Shown here piece by piece: positions 37,756-46,557 of a stretch of 64,000 nt of DNA; the first letter of the stretch is position 1; each line of letters opens with the position of its first letter. The translations under genes were made by a program, and so were the position numbers. The notes below the pieces were generated by a model that made no database searches, was not told where the DNA came from, and worked only from the letters and a program-made list of their open reading frames with translations. Source of the stretch: Sphingomonas sp. OV641 (GTDB taxonomy: Bacteria > Pseudomonadota > Alphaproteobacteria > Sphingomonadales > Sphingomonadaceae). The stretch is from positions 378,333-442,332 of the forward strand of contig NZ_FNZB01000003.1 in assembly GCF_900109205.1 (NCBI RefSeq), in the 5' to 3' direction.

Positions 37756-38133
37756 TTAGTGCCGGTGTTCGCGCTTCAGCAGGTACCGCCCATCACTGAA
37801 TCCGGTGAACAGGCCGGCGATCGCCGGATGATCGACGGGTTCCTCGCTTTCGTCATGAACCAGGTTCTGCTGGCTGACATATGCGACATAGGTCGATTCG
37901 GCATTCTCGGCGAGCAAGTGGTAGAAAGGCTGATCCTTGCGGGGTCGGATGCTCTCGGGAATCGATTGATACCATTCCTCGGTATTGGCGAAGACCGGAT
38001 CGACATCGAAGACGACGCCGCGGAAATCGAGCATCCGGTGCCGCACCACGTCGCCAATTGTGAACTGCGCATGGGTAACGGCCGGCACGGCAGGCGTGCC
38101 GTCGATCAATGTATGGCTGGGTGCAGCTGGCAT
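37756..38133 (-). CDS. hspQ: Heat shock protein HspQ
   Basis: A 125-residue HspQ/YccV-like protein. The core FTIGDVVRHRMLDFRGVVFD, then VDPVFANTEEWYQSIPESIR and DQPFYHLLAENAESTYVAYV are hallmarks. In E. coli HspQ binds hemimethylated origin DNA and is an adaptor for the Lon protease. The N-terminal 20 residues (MPAAPSHTLIDGTPAVPAV) are an unconserved extension; a start nearer the core cannot be excluded. It lies beside tRNA-Ser on the opposite strand. Confidence 0.93.
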   Translation of the reverse strand: MPAAPSHTLIDGTPAVPAVTHAQFTIGDVVRHRMLDFRGVVFDVDPVFANTEEWYQSIPESIRPRKDQPFYHLLAENAESTYVAYVSQQNLVHDESEEPVDHPAIAGLFTGFSDGRYLLKREHRH

Positions 38134-38254
38134 GTGGCCAATCTAATAGATGTTGCGCGCTGCACAAGCAGGCGCTTGCGCATCCCAAACAACCGCGTTA
38201 GAGGCGCCGCCTTCGATCGCCCGGTTCGCTCTTCTGCGGGTCGGAAGCCTCTGC

Positions 38255-38344
<90 letters not shown>

Positions 38345-38388
38345 CTTGCCTTTCAAATTGTTGGATTTTCTAGCCTTCGCTTGGCTGA

Positions 38389-38406
38389 TGCCCACACTGA
38401 TGCCCA
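38389..38406 (+). repeat. Left copy of an 18-base imperfect direct repeat
   Basis: TGCCCACACTGATGCCCA matches TGCCCACTTTGATGCCCA at 61735-61752 in 16 of 18 positions and the same orientation. A shorter second TGATGCCCA unit overlaps (38386-38394). These may be recombinase arm-type binding sites near both island ends. Confidence 0.5.
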
Positions 38407-38458
38407 CCCCGATCGGGGGCGGGTACGAACTCGGACGGCAAGCAATTCTTTGTAACCT

Positions 38459-38489
38459 AGCGCCTCAACCAAAGATCGGCCGAGGCGCT
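38459..38489. terminator. Hairpin between tRNA-Ser and the primase-helicase gene
   Basis: AGCGCCTC (38459-38466) and GAGGCGCT (38482-38489) form a perfect 8-base stem with a 15-base loop. On the plus strand CGGTTCTTTT follows, a modest U-tract. It probably terminates tRNA transcription; it may also lie at the end of the helicase gene on the minus strand. Confidence 0.55.
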
Positions 38490-38498
38490 CGGTTCTTT

Positions 38499-40016
38499 TC
38501 AGTGGAGGCCCTGGCTGGGGCGGCCCCGCGCGACGCGCGAATGAAGAAGGTGTACTTCGCCCAGCGTGCCGGTAAGGTCGTCGACCTCCTGTCCGAACTT
38601 GATCCCAAAGTTGGCAGTTGCATGCGCGCGGGCATCTGACAGCTTGGGGATGAAAAGCGTGCGTCGCGTGTTGATGCCGCCAGCCTCGTTGACGCGCAGC
38701 TCAGTTGCGCCAAGCCAACGCTCGCACTCGCGAGCAACTGTCTCAACTGAAACCTTAGGAGCATGTCCGTACGGGCCCGATTTGAGCTGCTCCATGATGG
38801 CGGACTTAATCTCGATCGCCTTGAACGCAGTAGATGCGCCCGTCCCGAGCACCAATTGAGGCTCGCCCACATCCTGTTCGTAGAAGCCGTCAGTCAGCCA
38901 CATCCGCATGAACTCCTGAATAGGCGTTAGTGTCTCGATCTGTTGCGCGAGCAGATGAGCCGTTTTCGGAGGGCTGCGCAGGCTGTTCCATCCGTTAGCG
39001 GGGACGTGCGTCATCAGGTCATGGAGCATGGCCTCGTAGCCACCATTCTCCAGCTCAGTAATGAGCGCATCGAAGAACACATGATCACCGCGGTTCCGGT
39101 CGCCGCAACGAAGAACGGAGAAGCGCCTCTCGGTTCCAATGCTTGCACGAACGACATGGTCGTCATTCGAAATAAACATTAGACGAAGATTGTTGTTTTC
39201 CTCAACCGTCTCACGACCCTTACCTTCAATGTGGATCTTGGATCCCGTGATCATATCCTTAATAATGCCATCTGCGCCCGCGGCGGCAGCGATCGCTGCT
39301 TCCTCTGCGACAACGAGAAGCTTAGATTTTAAGTGGGCATTGAAGTTTCCGAAGATTGCTCGCAGCTGAGAAACAGTGATGGCGTAACGTCCTAGCAGCT
39401 TGCTGATTGCGTCCGCGAAAACACTCTTCCCCGTACCCTTCTCGCCAAGGAGGACGAGTGCTGATCCGGTCTTTTTGCTCGGACGTTGAACGATCTCCGC
39501 AAGCCATGTCAGAAGATGCTCGTAAATGCCGCTATCGCCCTCGCAAAGGTTAACGAGGATGTGCTCCTGGAGCAGCTGCCAGCTCCCGCATTTGGCGTGA
39601 AAAGGAAGGCCGACGAATGTGTTGAAATGATTAGCGAGACCACCATTTCCCGGGTAGAACCCTAGTCCAGAGTACTCGCGGCGGTTTTCCCATTTAAGCC
39701 ACGCGGCTGCCACGTTGACTAGTTTAAGTTTGCCTTTTGCATCACGTACAAAAACATTATTGTTATCCTCTAAAGTCTTAAAAGCGTGAATGGGAAGGTC
39801 GCTGATGATGCCTTTTTTGGCGTCCTCAAGAACGAGCACCGTCACGGACTTCCCGTCCCGCAGAACGGCGTACTCTCGATTCATGGCGCTCATAGCCGCC
39901 TCAAGGTCTCCCTCCTCCGAAGAGGCACTCTTGGCGCGGTCTAGCGTGCGGTCATCCTCCGCATTGATTCCGTCCTCTTCCTCAAGCTCGAGCAGGAAGT
40001 TTTTGTTGGGTAGGTC
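38499..40016 (-). pseudogene. Helicase half (DUF5906/SF3-like) of a frameshifted primase-helicase
   Basis: A 505-residue C-terminal reading frame of a P4-type primase-helicase. An acidic linker (NFLLELEEEDGINAEDDR) leads to a DUF5906-type SF3 helicase: Walker A LLGEKGTGKSVFADAISKLL, Walker B KLLVVAEEAAIA, then LRLMFISNDDHVVRAS and RRFSVLRCGD, as in plasmid and phage replication helicases. The frame joins the upstream primase frame only if one G of a GGG run at 40016-40018 is removed (see the primase entry). If the shift is real, reinitiation at ATG 39892 (after GGAGGAGGGAG) could make a separate helicase, so function may survive. Confidence 0.8.
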
Positions 40017-41592
40017 CCGCCTCAGAGATAATTTCGTTTTCCAAGAGCTCCTTGAGGAAGTCGAGACGATCGCGGCCGTTACAGGCCGCGTGCTGGCAGT
40101 TGAAGGTGAACCCGCCCTCGAACCCGTCGGCATAGTTGTCCCCGGCGTTGACCACGAACGTACCACTGCCGCCGAGCGTCGTATGTTCTGCCTCGAATGG
40201 ACATTCGACTTGGACGCCCGGCTTGCCGGATGGGCGAGGCTCACGGATAAAATCGCCGCCAACTAACGTATCCAGCATGGTCTGAATCTCGAAGTGCTTG
40301 GCGAACTTCGCGGACCACCGGCGCAGGTTGAAACCGTCATCCGTGATATAGCGATCGGGATCGTCATCATAGTCGTTGGCGCCCGCGGCAATAGCCGCTG
40401 CCGTAAAGGCGTTTTGAGGGCCCCTTGCCGCGCCGGACCGGCGGTTACGGCTGATCTTGACGCGGGAGAACTTGTCGAGGTCGAGGGTATTGCCCGCGAT
40501 CCGCCACGAGCCGAAGTTGCTGTTACTGTTTTTGTGTCGAGGCAAGTAGAACAGACGTGCCGGGTCAACGCATTTCTCGTCGAAGAAGAAGCCCATGTCA
40601 GTACAAAAGCCGGCGTATCGCTCCTTCCATTCGTTGATGGCGTCCTGCTGGCTACCACCCCGCTTGGCGAAAATGAACGGTTCGCTGAGCGAGAACACCG
40701 CACGGAATTTCGGTATAGGCTCGTGGCGAACAAGGATGACAACGCCCTCGGCGGTGTGCTTGGCGTCGTCCAGCACCTCCAACTTCTTGACGATGTGCGG
40801 GAGTACGCCCTTCCGCTCGATCAAGTACCGTTTGAGTAGTTCAAGATCGGCGACGTTGGCGTCCATCTTCTTCATAAAGTGGTCGCGCTTGATCTCCGAC
40901 GTGTCCTTAAGGTGGCTGTGCGTAGTGTAGATCACCGCTTCCAGCCCATGCTTCTGGATGGTGGCCATCACGTCGTTGAGTGGCGCGCCGGAATCCAGAT
41001 CGACACCGAGGATGTGATTTGCAATCTGCGCGGAGGATTTGCGGGCCCCATCCGCTGACTCACCTTGCAGGAAGCACGTACCGTTCTTCTCGCCGACCTT
41101 ATGATCGAGCAGGATGGCGGAGAACTGAGCGAAGGTGGAGGTGATGGGCTTCCACTTGCCTTGTCCTTCCTGACGACTGCGGCCGGTCATCAGGACGACA
41201 TTAGGGATCGAGCCCGGCGTCACGATGTTCAACTGCGCGGGAGTGTACCACGTCAGGTCGTCTAGCGAGTCCGCCTCCCGTCCCTTGTCGAGGAAGGCGC
41301 TGAGCGGGCACAGGTGGAAGCCGGCGGGCTGCTTCAGCAGCGGATCGCCGTCGATCATGAAGATCATCCCGCCTTCCAGCTTGAGGGACGGTTGGGGTTC
41401 GACCACGTCGGGGCTGCCAGCGACATAGAGTCCCACGCCCTCGCCGAGGTCGGTTACGAGATCGATCATAGGATCGTCGGCGCGGGACGCCCACCTAGCT
41501 ACTTCAGTGAGGTCGTCGCTGGTAAAAGTCTCGCCGTGCGAGTCCCTGACGGTTAAGGGTACGTCCCTCAGCCCATGAGGGAATACCCTCAT
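39982..41592 (-). pseudogene. Primase half of a frameshifted primase-helicase
   Basis: A 536-residue frame. The N-terminal part is a primase-polymerase-like domain (VLMTGRSRQEGQGKWKPITS, then AVIYTTHSHLKDTSEIKRDH with FRAVFSLSEPFIFAKRGG). A zinc-binding module near the end (VECPFEAEHTTLGGSGTFVV then FNCQHAACNGRDRLDFLKEL) matches the family. It stops at TGA 39982-39984 just after the frameshift; the sequence LENEIISEA should continue as DLPNKNFLLELEEED. ATG 41592 is used, preceded by AGGGG; an ATG at 41643 is in frame. A perfect hairpin overlaps the start. Primase-helicases of this kind replicate phage satellites and integrative elements, so this gene supports an island origin. Confidence 0.8.
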
Positions 41593-41595
41593 GGG
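41572..41595. promoter_or_regulatory. Perfect 10-base hairpin at the primase start codon
   Basis: CCCATGAGGG (41572-41581) and CCCTCATGGG (41586-41595) pair perfectly around AATA. The right arm includes the ATG at 41592, so the stem would hide the start codon and, in DNA, could be an operator. No T-run follows. Confidence 0.6.
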
Positions 41596-41766
41596 TCCCC
41601 TACCCCCCCTAAGGAAATTTCTGCCGGGATGGCCTCGCTCCATAATTTTGCACGCGCTAAGCTTCGATGTCGGATTCTAGCTGATCGAGGGTCGTGCCCA
41701 CCCGAAGGTATTTGGTTCGTTTGCGGCGTGCAGGTACTAGTCTCGATGGCTGGCTGAACGAGGGCG

Positions 41767-42687
41767 CTAACCCTGCTGATAGGCGGCATCGAGAAAAGGC
41801 TTAGCCTTCTCGATGTCAGCTCCTGACTGGATCGTGAGCTCGAGGTCACCCGTCCCGAAATGGCCGATGCCTCGAACATCGCGAGAGAAGCCCGGCTCTA
41901 GCGCCACGGCGTCCGGGTTGACGCGGAGATAGACAAGCAGCTTGCCGAGTTGATTGCGAACCTCGACGCAAGCAATGTTTTTTATCCGCCGGAAGGCGAC
42001 GTACTGGTCCGTCGTCTTGATCTGCACGTCGTCGCCGAGCGCTACGAGGTAGGCCGAAACCGCATGGTACAGGTCCAGCACAGCAGGAGGAGCTTCTGCG
42101 ATCTGCTGGGTGATGGTCTTGTACTTCTTGCCCTGCGCCGGCGCCGTTGGCGCAGCAGACGTGGCGATCGCCGGGGTGGCGACCTTGGCACTGGTCGCCG
42201 CGAGCTGCTCCAGCAGCAGCAGGTCGTCCGCGTAGCGCCGATAGCGCACCAGCGCGATAGTACGGTTCATCTGCTTAACCGCATGCTCGTCATATTTGCC
42301 GAAATCGCCGGCTACGCAGATCAGCCGCGAGCCCGACCAGTCAACCTTGTCCGCGACTTCTTTGCCAAGGCGCTCCATCACCAGCCACTCGAAATCCTTG
42401 CGATGGCCCATCAGCCAGTCGAGGTAGAACAGCCCCTGGTTGATGACGTTCTCGTTGGACGAGCGCTTATACTCGATCACGACGGGCGCATTGTTCTCGT
42501 CGATGCCGAGCGTGTCCATCCGACCGCCCTCGTTGGTGACGAACTCCGACGCGAGGAAGCGCACGCCGAGCAGCGCTTCGAGATTGGCCTCAAACAGCGT
42601 CTGGAGCGACTTCTCTAGAGCCATCGCGCCGCCCGGCAGCTCGGCGACGCCGGATGGCTTGGTGCGGAACAGCTTGAGGTCGCTCAT
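41767..42687 (-). CDS. DUF5655-type protein with N-terminal PD-(D/E)XK nuclease-like fold
   Basis: A 306-residue protein. The N-terminal half carries a nuclease-like core: ASEFVTNEGGRMDTLGIDEN with the acidic residue, then NAPVVIEYKRSSNENVINQG with Glu-x-Lys. A Pro/Ala linker (PAIATSAAPTAPAQGKKY) leads to a DUF5655-like C-terminal domain (ITQQIAEAPPAVLDLYHAVS and IKTTDQYVAFRRIKNIACVE). Proteins of this shape are often annotated as predicted transporters but the nuclease motif suggests a DNA-acting role. It overlaps the truncated restriction-modification gene by four bases (ATGA) and so was its operon partner. Function is inferred. Confidence 0.78.
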   Translation of the reverse strand: MSDLKLFRTKPSGVAELPGGAMALEKSLQTLFEANLEALLGVRFLASEFVTNEGGRMDTLGIDENNAPVVIEYKRSSNENVINQGLFYLDWLMGHRKDFEWLVMERLGKEVADKVDWSGSRLICVAGDFGKYDEHAVKQMNRTIALVRYRRYADDLLLLEQLAATSAKVATPAIATSAAPTAPAQGKKYKTITQQIAEAPPAVLDLYHAVSAYLVALGDDVQIKTTDQYVAFRRIKNIACVEVRNQLGKLLVYLRVNPDAVALEPGFSRDVRGIGHFGTGDLELTIQSGADIEKAKPFLDAAYQQG

Positions 42688-43754
42688 GCGGCGTAGCGCC
42701 CGTCATTGAGGCGGCGGGCCATGCCGAGGCCGGCGAGCGCATCGAGCACCGGCCGGACGGTGGCGGCGCGCTTGCCCTTGAAGCTGCGGGCGATGTCCGC
42801 TGCGCCCAGCGGCGCGGGCGCGGCGGCGAGGATCGACTGCACCGCGCCGACCTGCTCGGGCAGGGTCGCCGGCCAGGGAACGACGTTGCTGACCGGCGCC
42901 GCCGCCGCCTCGCCGAGGTCGAGCGTGGCCGCGACCGGCGCGCGATAGCCGGGGTCCTGGAACTCGGGGCGCAGATAGCGCACCAGCCCGCGCGCCTCCT
43001 CCGCCGCCCGCTCCTTGTTGAGCGCGACGAGGCGGGTGAGGATCGTCTCCTCGTCCAGCGTGCCGGCGCGATGCTCGTCGCCCCAGCCATAGGCGTCCGC
43101 CACGCCCTCGTCGATCGCGTCGTGATGCTGGCGGATCAGCGTGACGAGCCCGCGATCGTGGATGTCGCGCTCGGCGGCCGTGAGCGCGCGGCTCCTCCCG
43201 TCATCGGCGCGCAACGCTTCGAGGACGTTGTAGAGCTTGGTGAGCGTCAGGTCGGCATGCTCGGCGAGCACGCGCTTGCGGAGCGCGTCGAGGGCTTCGG
43301 CTTCAGATGCAACCTGATTTCGCTGCGCTTCGCTGATCACGTTAGGAAACGGGTAGGCGTCGAAACACCGCGACTTGTTATACCTTGGATGATTACCAAT
43401 CCCGCGCCTTGTACCCGCTCTAAGTGACCAAAGATTATGGTATCGGGAGGACAGAACGGCGAGAACGTAAGCGTCGGATGATGCAACCACGACGACGCTA
43501 CTATCGCCGCCAGTACCCCGATCAAGAAAGGTGAAAAGTCTGTGCTTAGAGGTGATTGGCGTGGCGATTGTACGAGGCAGCCCTCGCAGAGCTGGCCTGA
43601 ACGGCCCCAGGGCCTCGCCGAATATCCACCAGTTCCTTCTCCGGATAGGACGCGGATTTAGGTCACGTTCTGGCTTAACATTTACGAGCAGATGTTGAAA
43701 TGCCGCCTTGAAGCGGGTAGACGATTGAGGAAGCGGCTTGCTAGCACAGCTTCC
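42684..43754 (-). pseudogene. 5'-truncated MmeI-like type IIL restriction-modification enzyme
   Basis: The minus-strand frame is open from just after a TAA at 43755-43757 down to 42684 (356 codons). The visible part begins within a recognisable C-terminal region: VKPERDLNPRPIRRRNWWIF, then LRGLPRTIATPITSKHRLFT, AYVLAVLSSRYHNLWSLRAG, GIGNHPRYNKSRCFDAYPFP and KLYNVLEALR, the target-recognition and C-terminal part of MmeI/Eco57I-like fused methyltransferase-nucleases. The N-terminal nuclease and SAM-binding domains are missing. A start at ATG 43490 would give only 268 residues. The final 60 residues include a helix-turn-helix-like element. The gene is a remnant, probably inactive. Confidence 0.82.
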
Positions 43755-44093
43755 TTACGCATCGGCAGCGCGGGATGGCCCTGAGGTCCACTTGATCGTA
43801 CGGCTTGGTGGCGCGTCGCTGGTGCTTGTTTTCGGGTGTTTCATCGACGGGTTCGTCTTGCTTTTCCGTACGCGATGAGAGTTGCGCGAGATCGAAAGCA
43901 CAACGTCCGCTTTCCTCCCAAATGCTGCCACTTACGATCGCGTCGATGGCTCCCAAATGCGGACTGGCAGCTAACGCCCATCAGCGGACGTTCGGGGCTA
44001 ACCTTAAGCTGTCCGATTGCGGCCGCTCATGGCCCCCGCGCATGCCATCGATCAGGTCGCTCTCGTGGGTGGAGCGGACGATACTTGCACGTT
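43755..44093. other. Gene-free stretch with inverted AACGTCCGCT repeats
   Basis: This 339-base stretch has no convincing gene. AACGTCCGCT at 43902-43911 and its reverse complement AGCGGACGTT at 43983-43992 form a widely spaced inverted repeat, and AAATGCTGCCACTT and AAATGCGGACTGGCA lie between. Such words recur in intergenic DNA of sphingomonads. It is probably debris between the truncated restriction gene and the next segment. Confidence 0.45.
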
Positions 44094-44711
44094 TCAATCG
44101 GGTCTTGCATCGGGATAAAATCGATCTTTGTTGAGCCTTTTGCCCAAGTGAAGTTCCTTCAGGGTGTAAGCGGGAAGTGGTGGTATTCGCATCTTAATGT
44201 GGCCAACATACAGGTAATGTCGAGCCGCATCGTTGAGAGCACCCCAAGCGGCATACATTTGATGGTTATTCCAGTTTATGTCATCAACCAGCTTGACCGG
44301 GTTGTCGCTCTTCAGCTTGTGCCTTATACGGTGAACCTGATTGATAATCGCTTCCGCATGTTCGTTCATTTTCGCTGCAGGCAAGACAACATCATCACCG
44401 AATAGCCAAGCGATTTCGTGTATCCGGGCGGAACGCGCTCGACTACGGGAATGTTCTGCTCGAACGTTTATTGATGGGTGAGCGCTATCATCCTCGTCCA
44501 GCTTTTCTCGGACTGATTCATCTAGCTCGTGCGTGAAGTCATGCAGTGCTCTGAACCGCTTATCGTGTAAGTCGGAGAATAGCTTGCGTTCTGCCGTACG
44601 GGCTTGCCGTAACTGGAACCAGATCGTGAACGCGCCGACTACCAGCACGACAAGCGCTTGGATCAAGGGGCCGAGGATCGGCTTGATCTCCGCCCATAAC
44701 GCGGTAATCAT
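44094..44711 (-). CDS. Hypothetical single-pass membrane protein
   Basis: A 205-residue protein with one N-terminal helix (PLIQALVVLVVGAFTIWFQL, about 14-33) followed by a charged helical cytoplasmic domain (LRQARTAERKLFSDLHDKRF, then ALHDFTHELDESVREKLDED). The sequence ends in LGKRLNKDRFYPDARPD. No family is recognised. ATG 44711 has AGAGGGGCAAGG ahead and is preferred to ATG 44732. It diverges from the DUF4145 gene with 55 bases between. It is similar in layout to the membrane protein at 47479-48096. Confidence 0.7.
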   Translation of the reverse strand: MITALWAEIKPILGPLIQALVVLVVGAFTIWFQLRQARTAERKLFSDLHDKRFRALHDFTHELDESVREKLDEDDSAHPSINVRAEHSRSRARSARIHEIAWLFGDDVVLPAAKMNEHAEAIINQVHRIRHKLKSDNPVKLVDDINWNNHQMYAAWGALNDAARHYLYVGHIKMRIPPLPAYTLKELHLGKRLNKDRFYPDARPD

Positions 44712-44766
44712 CCTTGCCCCTCTTTCGCTCATGCAGGTATCTAGAAAGAACTATGGGGGAGGTCGC

Positions 44767-45528
44767 ATGTTCAGCAAGTTCGAGCGTATCACCGATCTAG
44801 ACGAGCGAAAGCTACTTCAGTGCAACGACTGTAAGCGGGAAACCATCCACACGCTGGAGGCGCGTTGTCGCGGGGTGTGGGATTTCAAACACCCCATGGG
44901 TGACGTGGATGGCGGAACGGAGTTTTCGCTATTCAGGTGCGGGGCGTGTGACGCGGTCTGCTTGGAAACAGATAGCTGGAATAGCGAGAGCTTCGATCAC
45001 GACGACGAAGGAAATATGTATGCGGTGCATGAGGTCGCGCAGTTCCCTCCGCCTTCATCAGCGGACTTCTCGTTTGACACTTCCCACGTTCCACCGCCGC
45101 TCACCGAACTGATCGACGAAATGATGTATAGTATGGCTGGCGGCAAGCTAAACCTGTCAACCATCGGATTGAGGTTGGTCATTGAGTTCATCGTCAACCA
45201 CACGAGGTGCAGTGGGCGAAATCTCTATGAGAAGATAGAAGATCTTTGCGTTCGGAATAGCGTTGATGCCGATCAGAAGGCGCTGCTGCATACAATTCGA
45301 GATAAGGGTAATGCGGGCGCGCACCAGGGCGTACCAATGACCAAGCAAGAGATGGTTGCTGGAATGAGCATCGTCGCTTTGCTACTTGAGAAAATTTACA
45401 ACGGGCCGGCGAGGCAAGCCGACGCAATCAAGAAGGCGCAGCAGGCTTTCCAGAAGGAAACGCCAAGGCAAAGGCTGTTTGGACACCATGACAAGAAATC
45501 CGAGAGGCTGGATGGTTTGGCGGAGTAG
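44767..45528 (+). CDS. DUF4145 domain protein with N-terminal zinc ribbon
   Basis: A 253-residue protein. The N-terminus has a treble-clef-like zinc ribbon (LLQCNDCKRETIH and FRCGACDAVC). A long helical DUF4145 domain follows: LNLSTIGLRLVIEFIVNHTR, GRNLYEKIEDLCVRN, then LLHTIRDKGNAGAHQGVPMT and VALLLEKIYN. DUF4145 domains occur in restriction and defence loci, often as HEPN-like helical units; the RDKGNAGAH sequence resembles the Rx4-6H motif of HEPN RNases, so an RNA-cleaving role is possible. ATG 44767 has GGGGGAGG five bases ahead. It belongs to the accessory island. Confidence 0.82.
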   Translation: MFSKFERITDLDERKLLQCNDCKRETIHTLEARCRGVWDFKHPMGDVDGGTEFSLFRCGACDAVCLETDSWNSESFDHDDEGNMYAVHEVAQFPPPSSADFSFDTSHVPPPLTELIDEMMYSMAGGKLNLSTIGLRLVIEFIVNHTRCSGRNLYEKIEDLCVRNSVDADQKALLHTIRDKGNAGAHQGVPMTKQEMVAGMSIVALLLEKIYNGPARQADAIKKAQQAFQKETPRQRLFGHHDKKSERLDGLAE

Positions 45529-45836
45529 CAATAGTCCTGCTGCCCCCGTCGCGAGCGGGCATACGCGCCCCAACCGTCGACCGCGTCTTCCATCCCGAGA
45601 TGGAGGGCGTGCTGCTCGACGGCTCGAAGCGCGTGATACCGCGGCTGAGGGGATTAAGCGGGGCGTCCCTGTGGGCATATGTCGAGCCGGCGGGGATCTG
45701 GTCGCCACAGACCGCTCTGAAGGTCGTCGCCGTCCAGAACAGTGCGAAGGACGGTGAGTGGATCCGCTGTGCCGATTGGAAAGTGGTGCGCGAAATATTC
45801 AATCAGCCGAGCCTTGGATTGATCGGTCCACCGTGA
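45525..45836 (+). pseudogene. C-terminal fragment of a trypsin-like peptidase
   Basis: A frame beginning within the DUF4145 stop region gives about 100 coding-like residues: FHPEMEGVLLDGSKRVIPRL, then RLRGLSGASLWAYVEPAGIW and ALKVVAVQNSAKDGEWIRCA with WKVVREIF. GLSGASLW followed by VVAVQ resembles the catalytic-Ser region and the last strands of serine peptidases, with Ala replacing Gly after GLSG. The His and Asp parts are absent, so it is a remnant. If it is a real small gene it would start at ATG 45600. The peptidase assignment is inference from a short motif. Confidence 0.5.
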
Positions 45837-45855
45837 GGTTTTAGAGAGATGGATC

Positions 45856-46542
45856 TTGGAGCAATTCAACGAAAGTGCGCTATTCGAGCTATACGATGCC
45901 GTATCGGCGGAGGGCGGCGTCAGTCTGATCGAGTTGCGTAGAATGCTGGACGATTTCAGCAATCGACCGCGTTCTTCGGATGATGTCCAGGCATATCGCG
46001 AGGGCCGCAAGCCGTGGAAAAAGCTGCACGACGAGATCGTGCCCGTCGAGCGCTTCCTTTCGGTCGCCTGTTCCGACCAGACGATCGTGCGTTTCCCTTT
46101 GAACGACCAGCCTCCTGACGCCTGGGTGACCGTCGGTGGCGGACCTGCAGTCGGGATTGAGGTGACCGGAGCGCTGGCTCGTTCATCCGTCGAAATCGCC
46201 AAGGGGCTGGCGGACGGAGGGGCCGCGCCCGGGTTCATCGGCCTGCAGGACGACGCGAAGCAGAGCGCCTTTGACGCGGCGCGTTCACGCAAGCGGATCA
46301 CGCATTCCCGCAAGGGCATCGAGGACAGCATCGACCGATCCATAACCGATCGGCTAGAGGCGAAGGACAAGGAGAAGTTCTCTGGTCAGATCTTGCTGAT
46401 CACGGCGCCGATCGGGTCGTCGCCGGGGCGCGATCTCTCCGAGATGGCGGCCAGGTTCAAGGAGAGGGCGGCCTTGCTTCCGTTCGCGCAGGTGTTCGTA
46501 ATCGATGGCGGGATTGGAAAGTCGTTGGTGCAGGTCAAGTAG
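45856..46542 (+). CDS. Unrecognised 228-residue protein, possibly nuclease-like
   Basis: Starts at TTG 45856, with AGAGAG ahead. The first half is helical and acidic (ELYDAVSAEGGVSLIELRRM). A central strand-rich part, DAWVTVGGGPAVGIEVTGAL, is followed by a basic helical stretch (AARSRKRITHSRKGIEDSID). The pattern D-(x)-GIEVT resembles the core of some restriction-like folds, but the usual Lys after Glu is missing. The C-terminal LLITAPIGSSPGRDLSEMAA and FAQVFVIDGGIGKSL read as alternating strands and helices. Function unknown. It is followed after 15 bases by the next gene, suggesting an operon. Confidence 0.7.
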   Translation: MEQFNESALFELYDAVSAEGGVSLIELRRMLDDFSNRPRSSDDVQAYREGRKPWKKLHDEIVPVERFLSVACSDQTIVRFPLNDQPPDAWVTVGGGPAVGIEVTGALARSSVEIAKGLADGGAAPGFIGLQDDAKQSAFDAARSRKRITHSRKGIEDSIDRSITDRLEAKDKEKFSGQILLITAPIGSSPGRDLSEMAARFKERAALLPFAQVFVIDGGIGKSLVQVK

Positions 46543-46557
46543 CTGGAGGTGTCTCGA

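Noticed and set aside
40010..40016. Programmed ribosomal frameshifting in the primase-helicase
   Set aside because: There is no heptamer or stop-codon context of a known type, and a one-base gain in a GGG run explains the break more simply.
44533..44766. A longer start of the DUF4145 gene
   Set aside because: The extension overlaps the divergent membrane protein gene and lacks a ribosome binding site, whereas ATG 44767 has an excellent one.
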